A DNA stretch of 64,000 bases from Dipetalonema caudispina (Eukaryota > Nematoda > Chromadorea > Rhabditida > Onchocercidae), in contig JABVXV010000137.1 of NCBI GenBank assembly GCA_013365325.1, positions 62,001 to 126,000 of the forward strand. Direction: 5' to 3'. Shown here piece by piece: positions 24,875-39,800 of the stretch. Numbering within the stretch: position 1 is the first letter of the stretch; every line of letters starts with the position of its first letter. The notes under the pieces are model-generated. The model searched no databases. It had not been told where the DNA came from and saw only the letters and a program-made list of their open reading frames with translations. A program made the position numbers and the translations under genes.

Positions 24875-27006
24875 ATGTCGATGTCAATGTCGACATATTA
24901 TTGCCACAATTGTCAGCAAGGAGTGGCACTAAGAGATGGAGTGAGTTTTTTTTCTTCTTTTTTTTCTCGACAGTTTTTATATATTATAGACGAATTCTGA
25001 AAACTTGTCTTTCATTAGTGGTATGACTATAATTTAAACTTGATTATTCATGATCGCGTTAAAAAGGTTGACAAGTCAGGTTGTCATATCATCCTCCTTA
25101 ATTTATCTGCATAGGCTTAGTTCCATTTCTCAAGAATAATCTTCCATTTTTTTTATATACTCCTAGGTTATTTAAAGTTTAATTTTGACCATAGTCTATG
25201 TGATTCTTGTCTAGCTTAAAGTGGAAGGTTTCAAGGATTTTGTTTGTGCGAGATGTGGTAGCGAATTCATTGAGGAACTTTCCACGGACAACAGATCATA
25301 TATGTCACCATTTGGGATGGTATGTTCGTTTTCTTCTTTTTCTCTTAGAAAATTTTTTAAAGTAAGATCTAAAAATTTCAATCATATGAAAATTTTCATT
25401 CATTTACTGCAGCAGAATTAATAAAATTAAAGAAAGCTGATAAGAAAGCATAAGTTTTAGATCTTTGGCCAAATGATCTCGGATGGAGAGCATGGAAATG
25501 CAGATGTAGGTTCTTCAAGTAACGCTCAACAGCAGCAGGACCAACACCAACAACCTTCATCAATACGATTTATGCATGGACCGTCTGTAGGTGGTGGAGA
25601 TGATGAAAATATTATACTGCTTTTCCTAAATCAGTTACTTACGAATTTATCGGCCCAAGGAGCTCAAATACAGCTACAAATTACTCGTGATCCAAATGCT
25701 CACGGGAAGTAAGTTGTTATTTTTAATTTAAAATTTTAAAGTATCTATAATTAGCAGCCCAGTTGTTAATGTTATTATTGCTATCAACACTGTCAACTGT
25801 GATTTAATAAGTAATTTGAAAAACAGGTTGAGAAGTGGAAAAAAGTAAGTCATTGCTGCTTCTTAGCGTGAGTTTGATTTTTGCGTGATGCATTGTTGAC
25901 GGTCTTTTTCTCAAGCGCCTTTATCATGAAAGCAAGCACGATTTCACGGTTGAGAATACGTGAGTTGAAATATTTTGCGCGCTACCACATTTTTATGCTT
26001 AATAGTTGCCGATCCTGCTATAGTAAAACTTTTATTAGTTCTGAATGTTTATTTTTGAGCGACTTGTAGAGGACGCGCTGTTAAAAAGCTAATGTGTTTG
26101 CATCAGAGAAATTCCAGTATTCTTCACGGTCCAGTAGCAGATTACGCATGGGGAGAAGGTGGCTTGGATCAAATTGTTACACAACTGCTGAATCAGTTTG
26201 AAGGTGGTTCAACACCTGTCGATCCTAAGTTGCTTGCTAATCTACCCATGACAATGGTGGAGCCAAAACATATTGATAGTGGCGCGCAATGTACTACATG
26301 CATGGAAACTTTCAAAAAGGTTAGATTTATTAGGAATTATGGAACTCGAGTATCGTGAAATATGTTCTAATCCAGTTTACTGATTTAATAAGAATCTAAA
26401 AGATCAGTGGTAACTTTAACTTAACACTATGATGAGAATGGATTGGAAATTATTATCCAGAAAAGTTGGAATTTTTCTGTATTCAGAGTCCTTTAGTTAT
26501 TTAAGAAAGGAGAAGTTCAACTGTGGGTGAAAACTTTATCGAAAATCAAAAGTTAGACATGAGAAGCGTGTTTGAGTGAGATTTAGATGAATGTGAAGCT
26601 GAAATGGATTTATCAGTCAAGAATTTATTGATGCATATAGGCGCTGCCGGAAGAGTTCCTTCCATAAAAACTAGAGCGAATGAGCGCCATTTTTATAGAA
26701 CTAAACCAATAGAATTGTAGAATTTTGATCTTTTTCTGGAAAGGACTAACAAAAGGAAGATGTTTCTAGCCTACGTTCTAGGGCTTCAATCTTTTTCATT
26801 ATATCCGTGGAATATCCAATAAAGAATCTGTTGCAAAACAATTAGAAATTCAGGATGAATTGGTAGCAATCCTAGAATGCCAACACATTTTTCATCGAGA
26901 TTGCATATTACCTTGGCTTAGGAGGCACAATACTTGTCCAATATGTCGACAAATAGTTGATGCAACAAAATGGTCTAGCAACAATCCCTTAGATGAATTG
27001 GACTGA
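24875..27006 (+). CDS. RING-H2 E3 ubiquitin ligase, RNF115/RNF126 type
   Basis: Predicted cytosolic E3 ligase that binds ubiquitin through its N-terminal zinc finger and recruits E2 enzymes through its RING. Five exons sum to 260 codons plus stop: 24875-24940, 25215-25319, 25461-25708, 26109-26319 and 26854-27006. The N-terminal zinc finger has YYCHNCQQG and [13 protein letters not shown]. The middle is Gln-rich. [20 protein letters not shown] is the family signature before the RING. The C3H2C3 RING runs from CTTCMETF through CQHIFHRDC to CPICRQ. The start codon is the first of three ATGs in the MSMSMS run. Length is slightly below the human proteins (about 300-310) because the linkers are shorter. 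An AATAAA lies at 27126, 120 bases after the stop. Confidence 0.9.
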
Positions 27007-27822
27007 TGGCAAAACTGAGTGAAAATAAATGATTAATGTAATGTTTACATATTGACATTGAACGGTGTGGAATTATTTCTACCACCTACTTTTTTGTGAT
27101 TTTTTACTTTTTGTACTGTGAACGGAATAAAAATAGTTTTTACATTCTTCAAGAAATGATATATTCTTAGAATTAAAAAAAAAAAAGAAAAATGAAACCT
27201 TGCTGTGTTTTCTTCCGCCTATCCTTTCAAAAAAATTCAAATGTTTTGTTTTGCATATTTAAATTTAAATTAAAGTCCCAAAGTTTTATCTGGGAAGGTT
27301 CAGGAAACTGTATCACTGGTAACATCCCTCTGCTATTTATTTGACTATTAAAAAAAAAAAATATAAAACAGTGCCAGTATATTGTCTCGAAAGCAAAATT
27401 AGAAAAGTTATGTAATTTGTATGGACAATATAGCTCAAATTTATCCCTGCATAATGGATCAATGGTAATAAAAATTAACGAATCCAAGAAGATAGATTTA
27501 AGGCACTGAAGATGGAGTGGGATATGGAATGGGCAAATAAAGAATATTCATTGCATTATAAGGACAATCATAAAAACGAAAGTGTGACTTGTGAGTAAAA
27601 GGCAAGTGAGTATACTTTGAGTGACAGTATGAATATAAAATAAGAAGGAACTGATGACAAAATAATTGGTGCTACAAGCACTAGAATCTAACAAATACTC
27701 GAAAAAGCTGAAAATTCTAAAGGCTCGTACGAAATATTTCAATTAGAATCCTAGGTAGCTATCTTTTCAACATCTAAAACTTTCTGTGCTTAGCATGAAA
27801 ACTTTAAATAGACTATAAGATA
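27007..27822. other. Convergent 3' spacer (RING ligase and POLE)
   Basis: Two genes end facing this spacer. It holds the plus-strand AATAAA at 27126-27131 and a short poly-A tract near 27177. No coding exon was recognised, although short open stretches exist on the minus strand. Confidence 0.5.
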
Positions 27823-30800
27823 TCAGAACAGAGTCCATTCACATAATTCAGCTAAACGTGTGAGATCATGTTGCTGAGCTATTTTCCCGACCGTTTCCAG
27901 GTTGAAACGAAGTTCGTCAGATGATATAACATTTTCCTCAATACCACAACAAGCGCAGAAGAGAGACATATTATGCCTTCGAATCTGAAAATGATTCAAT
28001 TAAGCAAATGAATCCATCATATATAACGAAAACATATATAACGAGAACCTACCTCTCCACAACGTGTGCACTTGAAATCTTGTATTGTATAAGCGATCAG
28101 GAGCTGATTCACTCGTTCTATTAGAATTTGTTCAATGGTAGACGAATGAAACTGCTTTCCACAGCTTGGACAAGCCCATACTTCTGATTGACATACATCC
28201 AAATCACTTGATTGGCAGCATACGGAACAAAATAATTGGGTCAAAGTGCAAGAAACGTTCAACGATTGCCATGTACCATCATCCGATGCATCATTCACAT
28301 CTAACATACGCAGAAGTTGATAACGCAGCTAAATGTTTTAGTATAAACTATCACATAAGTATAAACAATAAGTAACCAATTGCATCCAAAATAGGGGAAC
28401 GATGCAATACTGCAATTTGATGTGAAGAGAAGAAATCAAGTCCGTAGCGATGCCAAAAGATTGAATGAGGTGAAGGAGAGATTTTAATACATAATTAGAC
28501 TCCGCAAAGACATAAATTATTTATACTTGCTTGTCAAATTCAATCTGTCTAACTTCTAAATTCCATAAAGTAGACTCAAGTAGATAAAGAACAACAATCC
28601 TACAATCTCGTTTTTTCAAACCAATTCTACACCCAGCATTACCTTTGCAACCGATTCATGAACAGCGCGGTCCAGTCCAATGAAATGCAATATTCCTTTC
28701 ACCATCAAAATAATTGAATTTCGCAAGTCAATGTTCTCCCGGATATCAGCACTTGTTGAAAAATTGTTAAGAAAATCAAACATTTGTTCCGTAACCTCGT
28801 TGCTTACAAGATTTGAGCGATACTGTTGCTGCTCTTCCACATTTTTCTGAATACGGAAAGAATTTAGAGAAGCATTAATTATGGATCAGTAGGAATTCAA
28901 AATTTTGATTTTAGAGAATATAAATAGGTAAGAAAACTCCAAGTTTTTTAAATTCGCTGCTGACTAGAAGTTGAGCACTTTGAGCTTTGTTATTCTAAAC
29001 AAATCCATGGTTTTATGGATACTAATTTGCTGTAACCAGTATGAACTTACAGTTGATCTTACATTCCGAGATACTAAAACAAGATATCCGATTAATGTCT
29101 GCTTGAACAAATTTCGATAATTTTCTTCTTCAATAAAATTGGATGTGCCAAGTTTCATAGTGACTTCGTTGCTCTCTTCTTTTTCACCCAAAAGAATTCC
29201 AATATAATCATTCTGTAAAGATAATCAAACAATAATCTCACTAAAAATAAGAATTCGAAATTAAAGAGTTTAAAAGACAGAAGAAGTTGAAATGAGTTAA
29301 AGTAAGCAACGATTTGAACATATCATCTCGAAAACACTTTCAAATATCGAAATTTCTTTGTCTTACTGTAACAAATGTGCTATGTCATTCATGATTCCCT
29401 CATCCGGGAAAACAAGCATATTTAGAAGACTCATACGAGAATGCACTCGGTTTTGAAAAATAAAAAGCTCACCAGAATCCAAAAAAATGTCACCCAAATT
29501 GTAAACAAGGATGTCTGGAGAAAATCACCGCACGACCTCATTTATTAAAATCAAGTAAAATTTGGAAAATTAGAAGAAATTTACCGCATCAACCCACAGT
29601 AGAACATCCCAAAATTTAATTGCTTTGACATTTAGTGATGCAAAAATTGCGTGCTCTTCAAGTGATAGAAGCAAGCTGTTCACAAACGACTGCGCATGTT
29701 CAAGAGTAGAACGTTGCGTGCACATAATAAGTCGTGAACTGGACGCATAAATAACACGTCCACCCAAACGATTTAGCTAAAATACAGAAATAATTTCTAG
29801 CGAATAACACGATCATTCATGTTAAATGTGCTCTAGAAAATCCAACTGAAGAATTCTACTGTATTATCCTACGATAAAGCACTATACTGAAAGCCTCAAT
29901 CAACTCGAAGAACTTCAGAAGAAAGTAAGTAATGACTTAAAACATATTTCATTAGCAAAAAACTAAAGCAATGAAAAATTGAATAAAATGCTCTGACGAC
30001 TAATATCGCTACAAGGCATTTCCTTAAAGTAGCGGCATTATTAAGGAAAAATTTTGCAAAGTTCACAAACAAATTCATTTGCTTCCTGGATGATTCTGAC
30101 TTAAAACATATTTCATCAAGTCGATTAAATGTAATGACTTAAAAAAGTACGGATAGTATTCTTTTCTCAGCTGAGGTCCATTTTAGTGAACTGTTTTGGG
30201 ATACAAAAAACCATACTAGAAGTTTCCAATCCTCACTCACAACCACAGAAGTATCTGGACTTACTTCAGCAACAAGCAAGAGGATTAGCTTAGTAATTAG
30301 TATATCAACTACGCGAACAATTGCAGGATCATACATCAATGCATGTTGTGTGCGTAACCAGCTGCAAAAGAAAAAGGTAATTTCATTCAAAATTTGCCTC
30401 TTCCAAGAAGGAAGAATTTCCAGAAACATTAAGATAATGCACTACCAGGAAATGTAGAAATGTTCCCGAAAAACTAGTACAAATTTACTTTCTAAAATAT
30501 TTGGCGGTTTCATAGAAATTAGCTTATTAAAAAAGAAATGAATACTTCACCAACCGATCAAGGCTAATGATTACTTGATCCGCAATTTTGCTACCATATA
30601 GGTGAATATCCTTAATACAGTCATGCAACAACAGTCGAAGGACCTGAATACTATTGTATTCAATTTAAATTACCAAACCAAAAAATGATTCAATAAAGTC
30701 TGAAATAACAAAACTGCTCTTTCAATACAGTATATCGTCTGCAAATATCGCACTTGAATACCAGATATGACCCATGCAATCCCTTTTTAAGAAAAATCCG

Positions 30801-33800
30801 AACATCATCCGCATAACCACTTATTTTAATACATTTGAGGTTAATCTATCGCATCGCAGTTTTGCAAACCAAGTTTACTAGCACTTAGAGTACGATGAAA
30901 TTTCTACTCTGTCCTTTCATATTATATCAAAACGAACACACTTTTAATGGACCTGCCACTGCTGCTCCTTCATCATATTGGGCAATACTTCGGACATAAC
31001 CAAGAAGCGCATCTGCAGACAAAACAGCTCCAGTCAAAAATCCGACCGAATCTGCACCACCTTCCGCATCAGCAATACTTGCTGATTGCACAATTGCTGT
31101 AACATCAACTGCGCCCAATTCTAGCTCGACACATATGTCGGTTTCGAAGCTTAAAACAAAGAAAAATATAAAGCTTGAAAAGAAATCAAAAATTTCTGAT
31201 ACAAGGAACTAGAAACCAGAATGCCGAATCTGCCAAGATCACCCAGGCTCCCACCTTAATGCTCCTGATATTGTTAATTACTTCTTTAACAAATATTCAG
31301 AAGCGCTAAATACAATCAAAGATATCCCAAATCACTTGTTTAATTCTGTCAATAAGCATTTATCATAAAACAATCATTTCGAAAATATCCAAATTAGGTA
31401 ACACATTTAATTATCACTTGCTTTAAATAAGAAATTATCTACCTGGACTCGTTCACTACACAAACTGGTTGCTTATTGACGGAAAGCGATGACCAAACAG
31501 CATTCAGACGTGCATCATCCAGTTCTTTACCACCGAGATCCGGTCGGCTCAGTGGTGATGCCCACAAAACGTATCCCTGATTCATCAGACTTCGTGCAAA
31601 CAATATATCTGGACCAAATGTTGAAAAATCTTCCGGTATATTACCAATTGGAACATGCAAATAACGGCTTACTTCTACATATTGCTGAAACAGTGAATTC
31701 ATACTGAATTTAAAGACTTTAGTAATTTAATTCAAGGGAGAATATCGTTCCATTTGCTTTCGAAAATAAACAATTTTAACAACAAAATAAAGCAGTATTA
31801 CACTGTACTCGTAACTTAAATTTAATATTGCAGTTTTAATAAATATCGTATTAATAGTGTTTCGTGTTAATAATGCAAATTCAAATTTAGTTCTCACATG
31901 CAAGTACAGGAACATATTGAAATAATGTTTGATGATTCTTCTCAAGACAATACGTTGCCAGTCCAGAACATTGAAAAGACCGGATGGTTCAGAAGCATGA
32001 ATTCGCACAAGAGGATAGCTATCAAGTGCTGGTAATCGCTTGACCAATGTAGACAACTGATGCCTCGATTGCACAACAATCATCGTTGGATAACTTTCAA
32101 CTTGATGCAAACTCCGAATATACTGTAATGCATTTATTTCCATTGTACAAATATTTCTGCAATCTCAATTGATAACTCACAAAAAGGTCGTTTTACAGTT
32201 CGTTGAATGTGTCAAACTACAATTTGGCACTTCAGCACTCAAATTTCGTAAATTTAAGAATTTGTAAGGTATTTTCTTGTGTAGTTTTAAACAGTTATCA
32301 TCTGCGCTGTCTTCTTCACTTGCTTATTATATATTATTATCCATGAAAAAATTTCAAGTTAAACGGAAATGATAATAAGTTAGCAAGAAAAACGTATTTT
32401 GCAACTTGTGCTTTTACAATGTTACAAAAGGTAATTGCATTTCTTCTTAGAACCTAGTAATTTACTACAGTCAAATAGTCACTTTAATAAACAGCGAGAA
32501 AAAAGAAAGGTATCACATTAGCAGAATACATATGCTTAGGATAATAGTACATGTCGTACAGTAAATTCAGTGCATACTTCGTGCCGAAATAATGTTTCAT
32601 ACACAACTTTTAGAAGGAAAATCATACTTAAAAATATGTATTCCTTTGTTTTGCATTTCCATACATGTGTTTGCTAAATATATGAGTAAAGTTTGCTAAA
32701 TATATGTAAATAAAAGTAAACTTACCCTCTGAATTATTCGGTCAGCCCTTTCCACAGCAACGCATTGACTTACAGTGAAATTCATATCAGCCTTATGATT
32801 CAAAAATGAAATGCTAACATCAGCAGATCTAAAATGTAGCATTTCAAAAAGTTTTTTTACAAAAATGAACCGCTCACAATCCTAATGAACTGCTCAGTTA
32901 CAACACTTCGAGTTAAGCAACAGTTATAGCCAATTATGGAATAGTTTACAACCACTAGTGTTATAGAGTATAAGATATCAATGTATAATTCAAAATACTT
33001 ACAAATTTGCTTTCTCACTGGCATACATATTTGATAAATTCGGCAAACTTAATTCAGTTTTGTTCACTACAACGACGTGAGCTTCGCTTGTGGTTGTATT
33101 GAATACTGCCATAACACATCGACTGTCCTGTTGATGCTCATAAAAGAACAAAGTCCGAATACTGTTTTCCGGAAGATATTGCACCGAGAAATCCTGGATT
33201 TTAGTAATATGCATTTCGGATATAGGAAAATACTGTTGAGAAACCAAACCGATACATTTCCACCAGAAACCTTGCTAAATTGATGATTAAAACTCAATTT
33301 TTTGTTTTCGAAATTTAACAAAGTTCAATCTTCAGTACTAACTGGTTCAAGCTGTTCGAAATCATATGTGGTTGTCGAATTTGTTTGGAAATTCGGTTTT
33401 AGTCGACAGCTACAGCCAAAAGTAAGTAAGGCTCGGAAGAGCAGCGGTACCTGTGACTCATAAACACCTTCAATTCTCATCGCACATAGCTCTTTGTTCA
33501 ACTGACTGAAAACATTGTTATTTCCAACATCTTTGGTAGTGTTTTCAAAAAGATACAGAAGAAAGAAAGACGAATGAAATGCAAACAGCTTCGTTTAGCA
33601 CTTTTTCTTCAGCTTCAATATGCTTAAGCTTAATTCCTGGTTGAATTTTTTAAAATTCAAACAGGTTATTTCGAAAAATTAGACTGAAAATAGTATACAT
33701 TACTTTAAACTCGATTCAAATATCCTTTCATCGATAACATATCGTCGTAAATTAAAAACTGGCTTCAAACGTGGAAGAATACGTTTCACTAGAATGCCCG

Positions 33801-36800
33801 AATTCCCATTTTCTTCACGATTATTCACATAAATGATCCTCGGCATTCGTAAATTAATTTTCACCATTTTATCAAGAATTATACACCACAATACCAACAT
33901 ACCTTTGCTTGGAGTTTCTGATATCTGCAACCACATATACATCAATTAGCAATTTGCCTTTGAGTATTCCATTAGTTTTACTAACTATTGTTTTATTAAC
34001 AGTGATGTTAAATAATATTAAACGGCATTTCTTATTTCTGAACTTTGTGGTATAATTCTTGAAAACCGGGAAGTTTCTTCCTTTTCGCACATTTTAACAG
34101 GTAAATGAAGCGAATAAAATCATGCAAACAGATCAGCTTTCTTGCACAATCATAAAAACTTTAAAAACGCATACTTCTTCATATACAAATAAAATCTATT
34201 TTTGTAACTTTTCGCTGCAAAACAATTATAACATTTAACCTTAACAATTTGCCACACTGCATTTCGCATCATTTGTTTACCACGTTCAAGCATTGAGATA
34301 ATTGGTGTAATCCCTTTAGATAAAGCATTTTGTCTCCTACGGTTTTTCTCTTCCCTTTCTTTCTTCCACTTCGCCTTCAAATATCTACAAATTTTTAAAG
34401 TTCTAAAGGACATTGTGGAAGTATTAAAACTGTATTGAAGATCTCCTTTCCCACACCAAACTGTTTTCCCAATTATAATCAAAATTTGACGACAGCAATC
34501 CATCTACCTCTTTCCACCAAGTTTATTAATATCATCATTAGAATTCAGAGATATTGCTAAAACTTTCATTACTTTTTTTATAAGCCGAAAAAATTAGGTA
34601 AGCGTATATAACCTAAATATAGAAGAAATAAGGACACTACCGTATCCATTCTTCAACTCCATGTTCAACAATTGTTTTTTTCTGTATTACTGCCCATCGG
34701 TCAGTCTTTTGAGTTGGTGTTGAATCCTGTGTTTGTTTCGCAGTAGTATTCAGAAAGTCGTATGTGGTTGCTTTCATTGCACAAGAATCCTGAAAGAAAT
34801 TAACTTAATAATTACTACTAATGAATTCCCCCTTAATCTGAAGATTAAACTACCTTACCTCCTCTAAATTTGGAGAGTTACTGAGAACCGTAACATTATT
34901 CAATGAGCTGTTGTTTAAAGCTCTTGAATTGCTAACATCCTCAATATCAGGTGTTGAAGCCGGTGTAGCGGCCTTTGTGAAAATTTCATTAATTTTTGGC
35001 TGTTTGTGATCATTTTTTCGCTGCTGTCGCTTGTTTTCCAACCAGTCCGGAAATGGAACGCGCGGGACTGGATTTGGAACGTTCTGTAGAGCAGCTGGGA
35101 TTGAGATAATTTTTTGGATGGTAGCTCCAAAGCGTTCAATATAATATTCCCAATCGATAATCTGCAAATTATGAAGATCATGATCCGTATTCTAAACATT
35201 TTAAATTCACCAGCGATCCCAATTCACCCTAAGATTCACTCCTGTTCGAAACAGCAAATCCAGATTAGTTGTTAGAGGGCTTTTTGATTTGTATAAAACA
35301 CTACTGAAATAACATTTTTAACATTTGCAAGTTTTTCAAAATAATTTCAGGTTAAAGTTCAAAAACTAGACTATGAGGAGACCTAATTAATCACAAAAAA
35401 CTATGGTTCCACTGAACCGAGAATACAAGCAACACTTACATTTCGGATATTGATATTATCTTTGGTAATTGTTGTATCTTTGGTCCATTTTCGAAGATAA
35501 TGAGCAGAGATATTTGGTGTTGCTTGAAATATAGCTAAAGGAATAGCTCTCTGTGCTACAGGTGCATCAAGTGGCATTTTTGAAATGATAAAACGGCAAG
35601 CAAGTCCAACGTCTTTAACCATATCGTCACCAAGAAACTGGAAACTTCGTTCTTTTCAAAAAAACAAACAATATTGTTAATAGAATCATTTTTATTCAAG
35701 TTCTTTTCTCGAATAATGCAATGAGGGTCAAATTTCGTGGGAATAAGAAAAGAATATAATCCAAACTGAAAGCAAGGATCGTAAGCTTTCCTCTTTATTT
35801 CAAACAAACATTGATAAAGATCAATAGCTTACTTCTGCGAGACGTTTAGCGGTTGAAATAGATGTTGACTTTTGCTCACCATAATCATCAAGTTTTTTCG
35901 ACATACTTCGATTCTCGGCAATTAAATCAAATAATTCGTAATCTGGTAGACTAGCACCCTCAAAAATTGAAAAAAATCGAATGCAAGAAATGGAGCTTAT
36001 ACATTTTGAATTAATAAAAACGGTTTTGAATATAAAATATATTAAATAATATTACTACAGTCAAGTAATAGTAATAAAATTTTTTTTTTTACTTACAGTC
36101 TTCTAGTAATACAACATTAAAAAATTAGTATATAAATTATGAATCAATATGAAACTAAAATAAACAATAAGAACATATAGTAAAAAAGAACAGACTGTAT
36201 AAACGAATTACAGTGACTTGGAGAAATCATTCCTCATGGTATCGTTAATGAAAACATATCTTTACATCAATTTTTCAAGGATCTTCATATAGCCTATTAG
36301 TTTCATCTATATATTAGAATAGAGATATTTGTCATTTACTTTTGTACTTACTTTTGAGAATAATACATCCAGCCAGTAATTTGCTTCTTTGGCAGCATGT
36401 TCATATGCTTCTGCATGATTTTTGCCTTTTAAAAATGCTTTGAAAACTGAACTTTGGAAATATTTGATCAGTGCTAATTCACCACGCCGCTTCACTTCAA
36501 ATCCTTTTAACTCAGCAAGTGAACCATCGAAATTAAAAACTGCATATCTGGAAATTTGAACAGCATTTAGTTTAATTCAGTTCAATGAAGAAAGAGGGAA
36601 CTTCAAAATTCTGCAGACCTTTTTTTTAATCTTTTGCCCTCCTCCCTAGAAGCTGGAAGAATCATCGCCAAGTATGGTCCATCAACTTCGAAAAATATGG
36701 AATTTTCGGAAGTTATAGAATATGTTCCATCCGGCTCAAGTTGATGAAATTGATTGTTCGTAAATTTATCGTGAATAAGCGCATTAAGAATTGCACCAGG

Positions 36801-39800
36801 ATATGAAACAGTTATCTGCAATAATCCATATCTTCGTACTTCAATTTATACTTACAGTGCAAATTATCAATTTAAAATGAATAGAAAAAATTTAGGGATA
36901 TATTAAATCTTATAGACTCTCAAAAAATTTGTCATGCGGCAGTAACAATACCGTTTTACGTTTAGAACTCTTCAAAGTGAAAGTAATGTTCTCCGGAAAA
37001 GTTCCAGGAATCAAGCACCATATTCCATCCGTATCAAGTTCCAGTGGTTTGCCAATACGTTCCACAAGCTTCCGTGCTTCAGTGATAATGCTTGCACCAG
37101 TATGACAAACTATACCAGCCATTTCCATTGAAAACCATCTTGCCCCTGAATAACTGAATGGTATATTCATGATTTTTCGGGATGCTGAAGCTTTCGAATT
37201 TTTCCAAATATTTTCAACTGAAACCTTTCCGCATGACATATCCGTAAAATGAGTTTAAGATGCATTTATGCGCAAGTTGCAAACTTTCGTATAGGACAAC
37301 GCGTCCCTGCGCTGTTTTTAAAGCATGAATATCATCTTCTGGTATTTCGTCTAGAACAGCTTTAGCTTTCTGAAACATATCTTTTTAAAAGTGCAAAATG
37401 AGGTACGAGTCTCATTCCTGGGCAAGATTAAAGAATACAGTGGTGCTAATCAGCTAAGTATGATAGGCATATTAAAAAAATCAAAGAACAACAAAACATG
37501 AAACAATAACACTAAAAAATTCTAATTACGTTAAATTAATATGAACATTTGCGAAGGAAATGAGCAATAGATAAGTTTATACTTGCCTTAAGCATTGTTT
37601 TGTATTCATATCGTCTATCCCGGAAAGCTTTTACGGTATCCACATAAAATGCATTTTCACGTTCACAAATCGTTGTATGTCGATATTCATTCTTTGTAAC
37701 GTGAGTTTTACCATAAGCACGTTTACAAAAATCTAAAATGTATAATCTAAATTAGTCTAAAAAAATCTAACTTGGAAATACAAAATGTTTCACGCTCTAT
37801 CAATGTAAACACTACAACCAATAATTCAAAAAATAATTTGAGAAAGCAATAATTATGCCAACAGTTATTAAGCAGCAAAAAATCCAACCATAATTTTGTT
37901 AAAGGGAGTGAAAAAAATTTGCGAACTTCTAAACTTTCAAAAAATACTCGGACTTCAGAAAACTATATAACTTACCTTTCACCCGTTTCACTTCAATTTG
38001 AACCCTTTGCTCGTGATCTAAGCTATGGAATGCTCTTGGTGGTTTTCCAAATGTTTCATTTTCCAGTTGTTGCAGAATGCGCTCATATTCACCTTTTGAG
38101 GCAGGCACTGAGAAATTAGTCACACTATAGAACGCCTAATTTTTAATAAAATAATCAATTAAACTCGAGAGAGTTGTAATACTGCTACTGTTATGAGCAT
38201 CACCAATTGCAATACCCATAACTACAGCTGCACTATAACAAACTTACTAATTTCACCACGCCATTCCCACCGCATCGTTCTCTGACATTTCGCATCCGGT
38301 GAATTGTATACACAAGCAATGCAGTCTTCATTTGTAACAACTGCTGATGGCTATAAAATTATGAAAATCTGGAATCGCTTCAATAAATTTCAATTTCCTA
38401 AGGATTAAGATAATTATTAAAAAAATCTAATAAGCACATTTAAGATCTTATTGCAATTTCGTATGCACATAGCACTTATCAAACTGATATACGAAATTTA
38501 AAAAGAAGTTATTAACAGATAAGAAAGGCCTAATCATCAGAATGGAGCGAATGCTGGTTGTGGTATATACTGAAATAGAAAAATCGAGCCTGAAATGACG
38601 AAACAAACCTGAAGACGATTGGTAAGTATAATATTAGGATACATTGCACCCACATCCAAATGATAAATTTTAGGAGTTTCAAGGCGTAGAGGCCTTTTAA
38701 CAAAGTCATCAAGCTGTGCTTCAATCTGGAACATAATACTTAAGACCTAAAGGAAATCTATTTATTTTCAGCTCAACCATATCAATACAATTATTTATTT
38801 ACATTCAAAAATATGAGCACTTTAAACAAAAGTCTGAAAAACAAGTCCACGAAATACTGCAAAATAAGATGTTATGGTCCCACTATCATGCAGTAACTTT
38901 TGAGTAGCAAATAAATATTCAATACACTTCTCTAATAGCAAAAACGCTATAACTAAATAGCATACTTCCAAAATGCTCATGCTTACCTTACTTACAACAC
39001 TGTCGAAATCAATGATTTCGTCCATGTTAACACCAAGTTCACGAGTTAGTGAATCACTTAGTACTTTTCCAATGTCTCGTTTTAAATCTAGGATTGTGGC
39101 CGGCACGATTCGAAATCTGCAAAACGTGTTTAAATATTTAAAACCCTAGGTGTCTTGAAAATAAGGTAACCCGAACTTTTCAGGAATATCGGCGCGGAAA
39201 ACACCAGATTCCAAAGCTTCAACATGGCCTCCAACATATGTTTCACTTTCAATCACATGTCCATCACTGGTATATTTTGTTCCATAGTGTAAGGATTTAT
39301 TCGGGAAAATGATATTGTTGTGGAATGCTTTAACCATCAGAAGTGCTTCACATAGTGTACCGGAACCTTTTCGCAATACCTAAAATAGAATTTTGGAAAA
39401 AGGCATTAACATTTAGTTATACGGTCTTCAGACTTTCTTGATTAGAAAGAAATTAAAAAGTTGGAAAAGACAGGAAAGGACTGGCAGAACATATGATTTT
39501 TATTTGAACTTTCAAGCAAACAAACAGAATCAAACTGAAAACAAATATAAATTTCAAAGCAAACGAGATACTCATACAGAAGGAAAAGACTTACATCATC
39601 GGGACCCAAAGGTATAATTGTACACAACGCAAAAATAAATGGATGGACATATTTCATGTATAGATAATATGTTGCAACTGCATCGGACACTGAATAGTTC
39701 GCTAGCATCTAAAATTTTGAAAAATTTAATAAATGTAATAAAAAGATAGTGGTTAAGCTCTTTTTAAACCATAAACTCAAATGGCCTTGTTTTATTTCCC

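Noticed and set aside
37146..37224. Reading straight through 37146-37224 as coding
   Set aside because: The POLE frame hits a stop just after VMRKG; removing 79 bases joins VMRKG to [10 protein letters not shown] exactly as in other polymerase epsilon proteins.
38107..38124. Acceptor at 38125 giving [14 protein letters not shown] in POLE
   Set aside because: That acceptor leads to an immediate stop in the phase of the previous exon; the next AG gives [14 protein letters not shown], which matches the family.
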